A DNA stretch of 64,000 nucleotides from AB-629-J13 sp964518835 (GCA_964518835.1 CAZFKU010000001.1:33853-97852); one strand, 5' to 3'. Shown: positions 38,959-48,135, counted from the first letter of the stretch. Numbers and translations: made by a program. Notes: a model not told the origin generated them from the letters alone.

Positions 38959-39771
38959 TCATCTTTTTTTTATCCGTTTTCTGCTCAAATTCACAACACC
39001 AAATTTTCGCACCACAAAATTACCAAATTCCGATGAGAAAACATTTAAGGCAAGCAGTGGTTTCATGGGTCCTTTATTCACAATAATCTCTCCTTTCCCC
39101 GTTTTGATTGCTTTCAATACTGCATCTGCAACATCCTGCGGAGCGGAAGTCCCAAGTAATTTTGGAGCTTTCTGTCCACCATCAAAAAACATTCCAGCTG
39201 AATCAATATATCCCGGCATAATTGTGGAAACTGAAACATTTGTATCGTGTAATTCCTGCCGTAAACCATCTCCCCACTTGATCAACCCCGCTTTGGATGC
39301 GGAATAGATTGAATTGTAGGCAACTCCTTTTCTACCGGCTAATGAAGCAATGTTAATGATATTTCCTGATTCTCTTTTCAGCATTTTAGGTAAAAGCAAT
39401 CGGGTAAGTTCCATGGGAGCCAATAGATTCACATTTATTATAGATTGAATTGTTTTGAGGCAATTATCAGAATAATTACTGTATTTTTCAATTCCGGCAT
39501 TATTCACCAGAATATCAATTCCATCCGCAAAAACTGATTCTACCATTTGAACTAAATCGCTAATATTTTGTGGTTCATTCAAATCAAATGAAATTGTTTT
39601 GATTTTTCCACCCGAATCGTGAACTTCCTTTTCAACCTTTTTCAATCCATTTTCGGAACGGGCAACTCCAACGACCTCTGCTCCTTCCATTGCCAGAGTT
39701 TGCACAATATAAGTTCCAATTCCTCTGGAGGAACCGGTGACTAATGCAGTTTTCCCATCTAACTTTTTCAT
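38959..39771 (-). CDS. Short-chain dehydrogenase/reductase (SDR)
   Basis: I take the ATG at 39771, which has a GGAG site, giving 270 residues; a longer upstream reading lacks support. The cofactor motif is TGSSRGIG (residues 12-19), followed by NNAGIEKY. The catalytic Ser is in NIASLAG, and Tyr/Lys in YSASK. The classic SDR fold is complete. The substrate is not evident; the C-terminus (KPLLALNVFSSEFGNFVVRK) is hydrophobic and basic, suggesting membrane association as in SDRs acting on lipids. It follows the HExxH protease gene by 22 bases. Confidence 0.92.
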   Translation of the reverse strand: MKKLDGKTALVTGSSRGIGTYIVQTLAMEGAEVVGVARSENGLKKVEKEVHDSGGKIKTISFDLNEPQNISDLVQMVESVFADGIDILVNNAGIEKYSNYSDNCLKTIQSIINVNLLAPMELTRLLLPKMLKRESGNIINIASLAGRKGVAYNSIYSASKAGLIKWGDGLRQELHDTNVSVSTIMPGYIDSAGMFFDGGQKAPKLLGTSAPQDVADAVLKAIKTGKGEIIVNKGPMKPLLALNVFSSEFGNFVVRKFGVVNLSRKRIKKR

Positions 39772-39793
39772 ATTTTTCTCCAGATAATTTAGA

Positions 39794-42403
39794 TTAACGA
39801 ATGATTGGAAAATTGAGACGAATATAATAGTTCCATTTTCCATTCTGACTTAAAACCGCTCCTGCTACTGGACTAAAACGAAGAAATCCCATGGAAATAC
39901 TGGTTTCTAAAAAAGATTCCGCACCGATCGAAGCAAGGTATTTTCCCTGTTCTCCAATAAGGTAGTCCACAAATATTTTTCCATTTATATCTTCAAAATA
40001 CAGATTTACTTTCCAGAACCCTTTTCTCAATTTCATGAGTTGAAAGGTATAACTGGGAGTAATTCCTATAGCATAAGAGGATTTTATATTTCCTGTACCA
40101 CGTGTTGTAAAATTTATTTTATACATTGATTGCCATTGGAATCTTGTATCCATCCTAAAATAACCATAATTATTTTTCTGGGTTGAGGATATCCTGAATG
40201 ATATCCCGTAATTGTTCCCGGGGTCTTCACTTGAAAAATAAATGGGAAGTCCCATTGAAATCAGAACCTTTCTTAAAGGATATCCATAATATAAAATTAT
40301 CCCCGGAGTCAAAACCCTGTCAGTAAATTCCGCTCCACCAAAATAGGAGTTTCCGCTCAGAGTAACCGAAGGTTTCCCTGGTTTTGAGGTTACAATTAAC
40401 GGATATGAGCCGGTAAAAGAAAAAACATCCGTGTAATCTGTATATCCATGAAAATAAAAAGGTGACCATTTGTTAATGGATAATCCTGTAGTCATTGAAA
40501 CTGGTTTGTCTTCAATTGGAAAATTAACTAACGAGGAATATCTAAAATGAGTTAAAACATCAGATCCCTTGAATAAAAATCCGGGAGTCATCCTGAACTG
40601 ATTGAAATAAGGTGTTCGTAAATAGGGTTTAAACAATTTATTATAGACAGAATAATCCACTTTTTTCTTTGAAACAGGATGTGAATTTATGATTGTCTCT
40701 TCAGTCTTATTTTTTGGGATATCAACTTGTTTAAATTCCGAATTGCTGACAAAAATATCCTCTCCAGTTTCTGTTAAACTGATGAAATATAACGAACTAT
40801 CTATCACGGTTCCACGTTGGGAAAATCCTGTATCTGTCAATTGATAAAAATCTCCACTCTTTAAATCGTAACCAAAAATGGAAATCATTTTGTTATAATT
40901 AGCTGTGTAGATTAACATTTCTTTGTAAATACTTAATTCAGTTTCTGTCCAATTGTTATCAGTTATATGTTTAAGACTCATGTCATCTCGATTCAATTCA
41001 TATATATTAAAATGTTGATTTAAGCCTTTCCCGGATAGAAAAAATTGCCCTCCTTTTGAGATCATTTCAGATATTTGAATCGGAATATCACCTAAATAAT
41101 TTGATTCTTCATAATTAAAACTCCACAGTTGTGAGCCAAATTTGTTTCTCATATCCTTTGAATAGATAATTTCTCCCTCTGGATAAATACAAAAGGAGCG
41201 GAAATTATCTGTAAAAATCTCTTTTCGTTTTTCACTATTGATATCCAATTCATAAAGAACAGAGTTTGTGCCAAAACTACCGTTTGTAGTGTTTGCGAAT
41301 CCTTTTCCCGATTCTGTTGTGCTGAAGTAAATTTTCTCATTCACTATCCTCAGTGGAGCATTGATCCACTGTTTTAATTCACAGATTGTTTTTTCAGTTT
41401 TACTAACCGGGTCGAATTTGACCAATCGGAAAAATGGAACATCCTTTTTAGAATAAATCATTTTCATATAGTAAATATTTTTTTTCCAAGCTATTACATA
41501 TTTTTTATACCAGCCGTCAAATGTTAACCTCTCTCCTGCCCAATCCCACTCCCGGTAATGTTCTCTCATTTCATCTTTCCAAGTGCTGTAAAGATCATTT
41601 GAAACTCCTCCATATATTTTTTTCATGGATCTGTCAATAACAAAATTTGGAAATGTTGTACCAAAGATTGGAGCCCACCAATAGGAACTTATTTCAGTAA
41701 TGAATTCTTTAATTGAACTTTTACCGTAAGAGTTTGACAAATAATTGAGGAAAGAACCACCAATATAATATTCGTCATTATGAGAATAATAGGAATTTGG
41801 TGAATGAGTTAATTCGTTGATATTTGGCAGGATATCATATTTTGTCTGAGTGGCGATCATTGCTTCCGTCCATCCACTATTTAACATTCCTTCATTTGCA
41901 AACAAATTTGATTCGGTTGTCATGGCAATCCCTTCCACTGACCAATCCGGTAAAAAACCGTTTGGTTGGAGAAATGGACCGAAAATGGAAACAGATTTTC
42001 CTGCAAAACCGGTAGAACCGTTTATGTGCGATGCATGAGAAAATTCATGCAGTCCTGTTGACCTGATTTGATTTGGTGTAAAATTCCCTAGAAAATCGGA
42101 TGAATACGGTGAAACATATTGATGAATAACAGATTCTACAGGGGAAAACCAGGCGCTGGATATAAATCCTCCCTCTTCCAGAATATATGTTGTTTTTCCA
42201 GGGTCATTTCCTTGAGTCTCAACGACCTTTTCCCGATACATCTCCAAATTGGTTATGAGATGATTTGCATCCCAGTCAAGCTCCTGAGGAAAATACACAG
42301 AAAAATGATCGCTTTCATAAACCCACCATTCCGTATTTAATTGTGCAAATCCTTGTGCAAGAATTACGATGAAAAATAGAAATGTTCGAAATATTTTATG
42401 CAA
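39794..42403 (-). CDS. Secreted HExxH metalloprotease-like protein with propeller and outer-membrane barrel-like C-terminus
   Basis: This 869-residue protein starts at a TTG (42403) overlapping the upstream stop by 8 bases, with a signal peptide to about 20 (LAQGFAQ). The protease-like domain (about 25-290) has His119-Glu120 and His123 in GLHEFSHASHI. Glu157 in DWSVEGIA is the likely third ligand, as in peptidase-MA-like families. A middle segment (about 300-600) has repeated beta strands like a TolB/WD propeller (EGEIIYSKDMRNKFGSQLW). The C-terminal part (about 620-869) alternates short strands ending in YYIRLNFPIIR, which looks like an outer-membrane barrel. No T9SS domain is present, so it may be anchored by its own barrel. 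Confidence 0.83.
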   Translation of the reverse strand: MHKIFRTFLFFIVILAQGFAQLNTEWWVYESDHFSVYFPQELDWDANHLITNLEMYREKVVETQGNDPGKTTYILEEGGFISSAWFSPVESVIHQYVSPYSSDFLGNFTPNQIRSTGLHEFSHASHINGSTGFAGKSVSIFGPFLQPNGFLPDWSVEGIAMTTESNLFANEGMLNSGWTEAMIATQTKYDILPNINELTHSPNSYYSHNDEYYIGGSFLNYLSNSYGKSSIKEFITEISSYWWAPIFGTTFPNFVIDRSMKKIYGGVSNDLYSTWKDEMREHYREWDWAGERLTFDGWYKKYVIAWKKNIYYMKMIYSKKDVPFFRLVKFDPVSKTEKTICELKQWINAPLRIVNEKIYFSTTESGKGFANTTNGSFGTNSVLYELDINSEKRKEIFTDNFRSFCIYPEGEIIYSKDMRNKFGSQLWSFNYEESNYLGDIPIQISEMISKGGQFFLSGKGLNQHFNIYELNRDDMSLKHITDNNWTETELSIYKEMLIYTANYNKMISIFGYDLKSGDFYQLTDTGFSQRGTVIDSSLYFISLTETGEDIFVSNSEFKQVDIPKNKTEETIINSHPVSKKKVDYSVYNKLFKPYLRTPYFNQFRMTPGFLFKGSDVLTHFRYSSLVNFPIEDKPVSMTTGLSINKWSPFYFHGYTDYTDVFSFTGSYPLIVTSKPGKPSVTLSGNSYFGGAEFTDRVLTPGIILYYGYPLRKVLISMGLPIYFSSEDPGNNYGISFRISSTQKNNYGYFRMDTRFQWQSMYKINFTTRGTGNIKSSYAIGITPSYTFQLMKLRKGFWKVNLYFEDINGKIFVDYLIGEQGKYLASIGAESFLETSISMGFLRFSPVAGAVLSQNGKWNYYIRLNFPIIR

Positions 42404-43286
42404 CTATTTCGGTTTGAATTAAATTTTTTATGATTCTTATATGTTTAGGAGACGACCCGCAGCAGGCACCAATAACATCCGGTTTTTCTATCAGGATTTC
42501 CTTTAGATATTTTTTCCAATTTTCATCAGAAATAATATGATTAATTTTTCCGTCAGGTTCAGGATTTTCAATTCCCATATTTGGATACACACCCCACGAC
42601 CTGTCCCAATTTTGTTTTAGTCCTTGAATTGCATTCATCGTGAGTTGAATTGTGTTACAATTTAAGAGGAGAATTTCAATAGCACTTGTTGATAATTTGT
42701 CCAAAATATTATCCAAAGGATGTCCGTCTAAAAGATGAGTTTCATCCTTTAAAATTAAACTGAACCAAACAGGCAAATCGCAATTAATTACCGATTTAAT
42801 TGCACATGATAATTCCCGAAAATTACCCATGGTTTCAAAAAGGATAATGTCAACTTTTGATTCCTGAAACCAACTTAATATCGGCTCAATTGAATAATTA
42901 AATTGAGTTTCCCCGGGAAATAATTCCGGTGAATAACAATCTTCTATGGGAGCAATACTTCCGGCGATTAATTGATTACCGGAAACAGTTTGTTTCGCAA
43001 GTGATACTGCTTTTTTCAGATTATCTTTGGCTTTCAGCAGTGCATCCCTTTTTGAGAATCCCGCTTTTTGATATGCATAGGGTGTCGATCTGAATGTATT
43101 CGTTATTAAGACATCAGCACCTGCATGACTATAATCCTTATGAATATTAAAAATACATTCACGGTGGGTATCATTAGCAACTGCTGACCAAAGCGGCAGT
43201 GGCAGATCAATTTCCAACCGGAGAAGTTCTGTACCCATTGCTCCATCCAAAATCAGAGGATGATATGATGCTTCTCTATTGTTCAT
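42396..43286 (-). CDS. Homocysteine S-methyltransferase family protein
   Basis: The ATG at 43286 gives 296 residues (an upstream TTG at 43328 is also open). The fold is the zinc-dependent Hcy methyltransferase barrel: LILDGAMGTELLR at the start, GADVLITNTFRSTPY, and zinc ligands Cys210 (LLLNCNT), Cys275 and Cys276 (GACCGSSPKHI). It could make methionine from homocysteine with a methyl donor such as S-methylmethionine or SAM; no cobalamin or folate domain is attached. It overlaps the radical-SAM gene by 11 bases and the next gene by 8, so it belongs to the same transcript as the radical SAM and nucleosidase-like genes. Confidence 0.9.
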   Translation of the reverse strand: MNNREASYHPLILDGAMGTELLRLEIDLPLPLWSAVANDTHRECIFNIHKDYSHAGADVLITNTFRSTPYAYQKAGFSKRDALLKAKDNLKKAVSLAKQTVSGNQLIAGSIAPIEDCYSPELFPGETQFNYSIEPILSWFQESKVDIILFETMGNFRELSCAIKSVINCDLPVWFSLILKDETHLLDGHPLDNILDKLSTSAIEILLLNCNTIQLTMNAIQGLKQNWDRSWGVYPNMGIENPEPDGKINHIISDENWKKYLKEILIEKPDVIGACCGSSPKHIRIIKNLIQTEIVA

Positions 43287-44340
43287 TTTTCCAAAAATGT
43301 ACTTTTTCCATTGGGATATAGTTTTCAATCATTTTTTTAATTTCAGTGTTGATTTCAGCCTGTACAGTTTTTGTTGGTTCGATAATACCATTGGAACGAT
43401 TCCAATTTTGATAAAATAGATCAGAATTTGGTTTCTGTGAACGAATTCGATGAAAGTAATCTGTGTTCATCCGAAATACGCCTATAACCATGTCCATTAT
43501 CTGATTTTGGCTAATCCTTGAAAATACTTGGTCGAACAAATTCTTATAAATAGAAACCCAGTTTTCGACATACAAAATTGGGTCTATACAAAGCCTTACC
43601 TTCCATCCTTTTGAAATAATAAACTCAATGACATCCAATCGTTTTTCTAATGAAGGTGTGAATTTTTCGTATTGTTGGCGAATTTCATTTGGCGTCAATG
43701 TCCAGGCAAAAATGATATTGGAATGTGGACGGATGTGCTTCAATGAATTGACATTGGCACATTTTGACCGAATTTCAACCAGCAGATTTCTTTTATTTCG
43801 GGAAAATTCAATCCAATTTTTGCAGAAAGGGATTTTATTTTCAAATGCTAATAAGTCATTATTATATGCAATGGATAACACCAGAGGTTCATCAATAAAT
43901 TCACGTGCCTTAATTCCTTTATCAACTTCAGCGAAAAATTCAGATTCATTCACAAATGCCACCAAATTTGCCGAAGGATACATTCCTTGTAAAAAACAGT
44001 AATCACAATGATAGACGCAATTGATCAGCGGTGTTGTATAGAACAGGTTTCGATAGTGAGTATCCTGTAGAATATCTGTCCCTTTATAGAGAAATGGTGG
44101 TTTTTTGATTCCTAAAATTAGTTTTTTTGACTTCTGTTGGCTAAATATATTTTGATTTGGCCGATTAAAAATTGATTTGTAATCGTCAATCTCAATAATC
44201 TTTGCATGGGGAAACGCAGACAGTGCAATATCTGTCAATTTCCTGTTTTTAGCTCCTTCCTCTAAATAAATATGAGAAAATTCAGGTTGAAAGTACGGAG
44301 CAGATCTTTTTGAATATTTCGTTGCGGTGATGTTTGTCAT
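43276..44340 (-). CDS. Radical SAM protein of the spore-photoproduct-lyase (SPL) type
   Basis: This 354-residue protein has the [4Fe-4S] motif CX3CX2C at Cys108, Cys112, Cys115 (INCVYHCDYCFLQGMY), preceded by LGIKKPPFLYKGTDILQ, an SPL-family pattern. The C-terminal half fits the SPL barrel (KRLDVIEFIISKGWKVRLCI). SPL repairs the spore photoproduct in DNA using SAM. In the region where the catalytic hydrogen-donating Cys should be (about residues 150-165, LVLSIAYNNDLLA) I see no Cys, so this homologue may do different chemistry. Its start overlaps the upstream nucleosidase-like gene by 59 bases, which is unusually long; a start further in is possible. Confidence 0.83.
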   Translation of the reverse strand: MTNITATKYSKRSAPYFQPEFSHIYLEEGAKNRKLTDIALSAFPHAKIIEIDDYKSIFNRPNQNIFSQQKSKKLILGIKKPPFLYKGTDILQDTHYRNLFYTTPLINCVYHCDYCFLQGMYPSANLVAFVNESEFFAEVDKGIKAREFIDEPLVLSIAYNNDLLAFENKIPFCKNWIEFSRNKRNLLVEIRSKCANVNSLKHIRPHSNIIFAWTLTPNEIRQQYEKFTPSLEKRLDVIEFIISKGWKVRLCIDPILYVENWVSIYKNLFDQVFSRISQNQIMDMVIGVFRMNTDYFHRIRSQKPNSDLFYQNWNRSNGIIEPTKTVQAEINTEIKKMIENYIPMEKVHFWKNEQ

Positions 44341-45130
44341 TGGAATTAATGGATGAAAATGGATTCAGCCTTTTGAAAATATCATCGTGAATATATTTCC
44401 TGTTTTCAGCTAATTCATCCAGTTTAATTTTTTGTGTTTCGGTCAAACGTAGATTGGTGCTGACCTTTTTCAAAAACTGTATCTCATTTTTGCTAAAAGT
44501 TGGGATATCATTTAAATCAACATTCTGTAAAATACTTACCAAATTTGTGATATGTTTCAGTTGATTGTTTAATATTTCCACTACCAGTTTTTCAAAATCT
44601 TCAAATTTTTTATTTTGAATGTTCATAAAATCTGAGATAACCTTAATAAATAACATCCTGTGGACCGGAATCCTGGACTTAAATAAATTCCAAATTGCTG
44701 ATGCTTCCATATCAACAAGACTATCATATTTTCTATGTCCATTAATAGCAGGATTTTTTACTGTAGTTAATGAAAACTCCTCCATTCCATGTTTAAATAA
44801 AACATCGGGATAAAATGATGTTCTGTTATTTTCATCTGTGATTTTGTTAATTAAAAATATATCGCCAATTTTACAGTGATCTGGGTTACCTCCGGCGGAT
44901 CCAATATTCACGGTGAATAACTTTTGTTCTAAATTGTGAATGTTACAAAAATTCCGGATCGTTTTTTGAACATTTGTTTTGCCAACTCCCGTAATTAGGA
45001 GGTTGATATTTTCCGTAGAATAGACAGAAATATACTTCGAATACTCCTTCTTTTTTAATCCGTAATAATGAATAATTGGAATAGCTTCCGCTTTTAATGC
45101 TGTGAGTATCAAGAGGTTGTTTTTCTTCAT
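44282..45130 (-). CDS. Nucleoside phosphorylase/MTA-SAH nucleosidase-like protein
   Basis: This 282-residue protein has the PNP/UDP fold: LILTALKAEAIPII at the N-terminus, LLITGVGKTNVQKTI, NIGSAGGNPDHCKIGD and the catalytic-region LVDMEASAIWNLF. It would cleave a nucleoside glycosidic bond; the substrate (5'-deoxyadenosine, methylthioadenosine, SAH or a purine nucleoside) is open. The last 90 residues are an extra helical tail (KVSTNLRLTETQKIKLDELA) not usual for the family. It is co-transcribed with a radical SAM gene, whose by-product 5'-deoxyadenosine is a substrate of MTA/SAH nucleosidases; that link is inference. Confidence 0.8.
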   Translation of the reverse strand: MKKNNLLILTALKAEAIPIIHYYGLKKKEYSKYISVYSTENINLLITGVGKTNVQKTIRNFCNIHNLEQKLFTVNIGSAGGNPDHCKIGDIFLINKITDENNRTSFYPDVLFKHGMEEFSLTTVKNPAINGHRKYDSLVDMEASAIWNLFKSRIPVHRMLFIKVISDFMNIQNKKFEDFEKLVVEILNNQLKHITNLVSILQNVDLNDIPTFSKNEIQFLKKVSTNLRLTETQKIKLDELAENRKYIHDDIFKRLNPFSSINSNDKHHRNEIFKKICSVLST

Positions 45131-45245
45131 TTTATTATTACAAAACTAAGTACATTACAATTTAGAAATGTAACTCTTTTTAGGATGAATATTTTGTTGT
45201 AATAGAGAAAATTGGGGTGAAACCAACTAAGCGGATATTGCTATA

Positions 45246-45878
45246 TTATTTTTTCATTAATTTTAACGCAGTCTTTTCAGTTTCCATCAGCATTTGGGGT
45301 AAAACCCTCATTTGAGCCTGTTTAACAACCCAAGCAGGTATTTGTCCCCCTGGGTTTGTTAAAACGATATAAATGAGATATTCCTTTCCCTCTTTTGTTG
45401 AAATTATCCAACTTCCCATATTTACAGGTGCAATGATCAAATCCTTATTGACAATCTGTTCAACGGAGATATTATACCAATCTATTCGGTTCCTGTTGCG
45501 AATATGTTGAAATTGATAAAGCCGGGGAGCAAGAAACGGAATGTCAATGATCTGCCATGCTGCCTGGGTTGAATCCTGTTTTTTATAAATACCTGAATCC
45601 GTAATGAAAGCGCTGGGGAGTGCCTTTGGATAATTTGTTACGTCCCAGACTACATCCAGAATGGATTTGGGTTTAGCCTTTAGAATCATTTCAATTTTAA
45701 AAGCGGGAATTGGATAACCGTCAAACTTGTACTCAGACAATTGATATTTTTCTGTCTGTTTTACAGGTTTCCATTGAATGAAATTCATAAGGCTGTCCCA
45801 GACAGAAGGATAATTATCATCAGAGAAACCGAAAGAAATGAAAAGTGCAGGAAAAACTAATTTTGTGTATATTTTCAA
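45246..45878 (-). CDS. Secreted START/SRPBCC-domain protein
   Basis: This 210-residue protein begins at a TTG (45878; no ATG nearby) with a signal peptide to about 19. A START-like helix-grip domain (about 45-205) includes AKPKSILDVVWDVTNYPKAL and GGQIPAWVVKQAQMRVLPQM, the usual long C-terminal helix. Such proteins bind lipids or other hydrophobic ligands; this one would act in the periplasm or at the outer membrane. It follows the LPP20-like lipoprotein gene by 29 bases. It ends in a 115-base gap before the nucleosidase gene, where I see no convincing terminator. Confidence 0.78.
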   Translation of the reverse strand: MKIYTKLVFPALFISFGFSDDNYPSVWDSLMNFIQWKPVKQTEKYQLSEYKFDGYPIPAFKIEMILKAKPKSILDVVWDVTNYPKALPSAFITDSGIYKKQDSTQAAWQIIDIPFLAPRLYQFQHIRNRNRIDWYNISVEQIVNKDLIIAPVNMGSWIISTKEGKEYLIYIVLTNPGGQIPAWVVKQAQMRVLPQMLMETEKTALKLMKK

Positions 45879-45907
45879 AAACCAATTATTTTTTCAAGAT
45901 CATCAAA

Positions 45908-47317
45908 TTAATCCATGATTTGCCTTACAATTTCATCGGTAATTTTTTTTTCTACTCTTTCAGCTAACTTTTTTAACGCTTCTCTGGAGGCTTTTTCATA
46001 GTCCGAATGAGTACCCTTAATATCATTAAAATTATTTGCAAACAGGATGTTTTCTCCATCCTTAAAGTAAATACTCATTTGAGCAACAGATGAAAATAGC
46101 GAATAAGCTTCACCTCTTTTTTGGGTATCAATTTTGATATCCAATGTATAATCGGACTTGAGCTTTTCATTGATGAAAGTTGCGCTCAATTTTTCCTCAA
46201 GAGATTTTATGATAATGGGTGTAACTATAGGATTTGCAAGTGTTTTACCGAGACTTTTCTCTTCACTGATGAGATACAGGGTGATTGGTTTCACTTTGAT
46301 ATTAAAAAAGGTTGTTGGAATGAGAGGTCCTTTAAATTCTGAATATAGGTATATTCCAATTTCATCATCACCGGTAAAGGATAACATATCCAATTCAGCT
46401 TTAATTTGATAATAGTTCAGCATTTCGTTGAGATTTTGTATAGTGGATTGAACATTACCAGTTTTATCAGAATTCATCTTTTCAGTCAAAGAACCGTTTC
46501 CTTCAGAAAATTTAAATATTACTGGGAGTTCATTTAAATCAATACTATTCCCAATTGATGTTTTATAGCGGACTTTTAATTCAAGAGGTTTCAGCGGAAG
46601 TTGTCCCAGATTTGTCTTGATATTTTTTTTATGTGGTGTCAGTGTTATTTGTGTTAACAACTTTTCTATTTGTTTCCTTAATACAAGGTCCAAATTAATG
46701 AATTCGCCGGGATTATACGGGTCATTGATAATTAATATTTGGTCCTGATATGGAATAAGTGATTTCAATCCGGTTAAAAAATATTTTAGAGCAATCACCG
46801 GATTAAACTGAAGATGATTGATTCCTTCCTCATAATTACTGCCTGCAGATTCCAGTGCCTTCGAAATTTTTCTGTTTAATATTTCCCTGTAAACCATTTT
46901 AGAAAGACGATTATACACATAAAAATAATTTTCATCTTCCCATTCTCCAATATGTTCAACTCCCTCCAAACTTAATTTTGAACGAGCAGAAGAAATCATT
47001 TCAAAACTTTTGTCTAAAAAATACTCATTTTTTAATCCTTTTTTTTCTATTTCCTTTACCTTACTCACACTGGAAACATTTATATCTGATTTTATTGCTT
47101 GTGCTATGGTACCCAAAGAGTTTGTCCTTGCTCTGCCTATATAATCTTCTGCTGTTCCTGTTTTGGAAACCTTGGCAAAACCATGTATAAACTCGGATTG
47201 GATTCGTTGCTCAGCCTTTAACCACACAGGTGGTTTGGATGGACTACAGGAACTACATAAAAAAACACCGGCCAGGAATAGTCCTGCAGCCGGTGTCAAA
47301 CGGTAATTATCTTTCAT
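45908..47317 (-). CDS. LPP20-like lipoprotein, long form
   Basis: This 469-residue protein has a lipoprotein leader (Cys24 in LCSSC, the lipidated Cys probably 21 or 24). The N-terminal LPP20-like domain (about 30-150) has PVWLKAEQRIQSEFIHGFAK and IGRARTNSLGTIAQAIK. A long C-terminal region (about 150-469) is rich in strands and ends in a helix (EKASREALKKLAERVEKKIT). Function is unknown; LPP20-type lipoproteins are surface or outer-membrane proteins. An intrinsic-terminator-shaped hairpin lies inside its first codons. The start has no good ribosome-binding site. The preceding gene encodes a shorter LPP20-like lipoprotein 23 bases upstream. Confidence 0.8.
   Translation of the reverse strand: MKDNYRLTPAAGLFLAGVFLCSSCSPSKPPVWLKAEQRIQSEFIHGFAKVSKTGTAEDYIGRARTNSLGTIAQAIKSDINVSSVSKVKEIEKKGLKNEYFLDKSFEMISSARSKLSLEGVEHIGEWEDENYFYVYNRLSKMVYREILNRKISKALESAGSNYEEGINHLQFNPVIALKYFLTGLKSLIPYQDQILIINDPYNPGEFINLDLVLRKQIEKLLTQITLTPHKKNIKTNLGQLPLKPLELKVRYKTSIGNSIDLNELPVIFKFSEGNGSLTEKMNSDKTGNVQSTIQNLNEMLNYYQIKAELDMLSFTGDDEIGIYLYSEFKGPLIPTTFFNIKVKPITLYLISEEKSLGKTLANPIVTPIIIKSLEEKLSATFINEKLKSDYTLDIKIDTQKRGEAYSLFSSVAQMSIYFKDGENILFANNFNDIKGTHSDYEKASREALKKLAERVEKKITDEIVRQIMD
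47259..47296 (-). terminator. Intrinsic-terminator-shaped hairpin inside the 5' end of the long LPP20-like gene
   Basis: On the minus strand, 20 bases after the ATG at 47317, the sequence forms an 8-bp GC-rich stem (47289-47296 with 47265-47272, ACACCGGC/GCCGGTGT). A 2-base bulge and a further 5-bp stem (CAGGA/TCCTG) with loop CTAT continue it, and seven T residues follow. This is the classic shape of a Rho-independent terminator, yet it lies within codons 8-18 of the signal peptide. It may end transcription of the upstream short LPP20-like gene or act as an attenuator. Confidence 0.62.
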
Positions 47318-47340
47318 TTATTTAAAGGAGTTATGAAAAA

Positions 47341-47931
47341 TCACATCTCTTTTCTTTGCCTGTAGGCTTCAACTTTCCTCTCCATTTCCTCATAAAGTTC
47401 CGTAGCACGGATGGCATCATAAATTTCTTTATCAGCTTTAATTCTATCCAAAAGACGTTTTTGAGCTGCACCTTCGTCCCATTCCACAAGGATATAGGCT
47501 CGAAAAATATCCTGACTGTCAGATTTCTCCTCTAATATTTCCTTTTTAACGATGTCATAGTCTTTCAAGGCTGTTGATATTATTTGTTCTTGCGTTTGAG
47601 AAAATCTGTCCAAAATATCAGAATTGGTGCTTATTCCTGTTTCTTCTCTTACACGTTTCACCAATGCATTCATTTCAGAGTCCATTGCACCAGCTAATTG
47701 ATTCGCAGCATCTAAAGTTGCTTTATTCACTGCCAGTTGTAAGTCCCTGCTGGTAGAAGTAGCTCCGGCATATCTAAACCCATCTTTGTGAGGAGTATTT
47801 ATGTACCAATCGGGGATATTTTTCATTATCTTTCTGGTTGGTTCCGGAGAAAGATTTGGTCCTTTAGTGGTACCGCATCCGGTTAGAAAAAAAGTGATAA
47901 AAAGAACGATGGTTATATTTTTATTCAGCAT
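47341..47931 (-). CDS. LPP20-like lipoprotein, short form
   Basis: This 196-residue lipoprotein has its Cys near residue 19 in FLTGC. The LPP20-like domain follows (about 35-165): PDWYINTPHKDGFRYAGATS, then LAVNKATLDAANQLAGAMD. A charged C-terminal helix (YEEMERKVEAYRQRK) ends the protein. The start at 47931 has a clear AGGAG site. The function is unknown; the domain is shared with the neighbouring long form, suggesting a duplicated lipoprotein pair. About 296 bases, with several hairpins, separate it from the upstream gene. Confidence 0.83.
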   Translation of the reverse strand: MLNKNITIVLFITFFLTGCGTTKGPNLSPEPTRKIMKNIPDWYINTPHKDGFRYAGATSTSRDLQLAVNKATLDAANQLAGAMDSEMNALVKRVREETGISTNSDILDRFSQTQEQIISTALKDYDIVKKEILEEKSDSQDIFRAYILVEWDEGAAQKRLLDRIKADKEIYDAIRATELYEEMERKVEAYRQRKEM

Positions 47932-48056
47932 GTTTAATCTCCTGGTTGTTTAGTAATTAATTCATTTATATTTGATTTGTTCCATTTAATAAACAATTAT
48001 GATTCTAAGACACATGAACAGGTAAAAAATTAAAAACAAATAGAGTTCATAAAAAT

Positions 48057-48083
48057 AAAAAAGGGCTGATAGCCAGCCCTTTT
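48057..48083 (-). terminator. Hairpin of terminator type (possibly bidirectional)
   Basis: A 10-bp stem (AAAAGGGCTG, 48059-48068, with CAGCCCTTTT, 48074-48083) with a 5-base loop. On the minus strand it is followed by TTTTATTTTT, and on the plus strand the stem itself ends in TTTT. It lies in the 296-base gap between the basic secreted protein and the short LPP20-like gene and fits a Rho-independent terminator of the upstream gene. Confidence 0.65.
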
Positions 48084-48116
48084 CTAATAATAAAGATAAG
48101 AGATTCGGGAAAATTT

Positions 48117-48135
48117 GCGGATTTATCCGCTTTTT
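48117..48135 (+). terminator. Short hairpin followed by T-run on the plus strand
   Basis: GCGGAT (48117-48122) pairs with ATCCGC (48125-48130), and TTTTT follows on the plus strand (48131-48135). The effective loop would be four bases with a 5-bp stem. No plus-strand gene is convincingly upstream, so it may be a relic or a transcription block against antisense reading. Confidence 0.35.

Noticed and set aside
47324..47365. A plus-strand AAAGGAG-ATG mini-frame of ten codons at 47333
   Set aside because: It has a nice ribosome-binding-like site but is too short and antisense to the end of a lipoprotein gene; probably chance.
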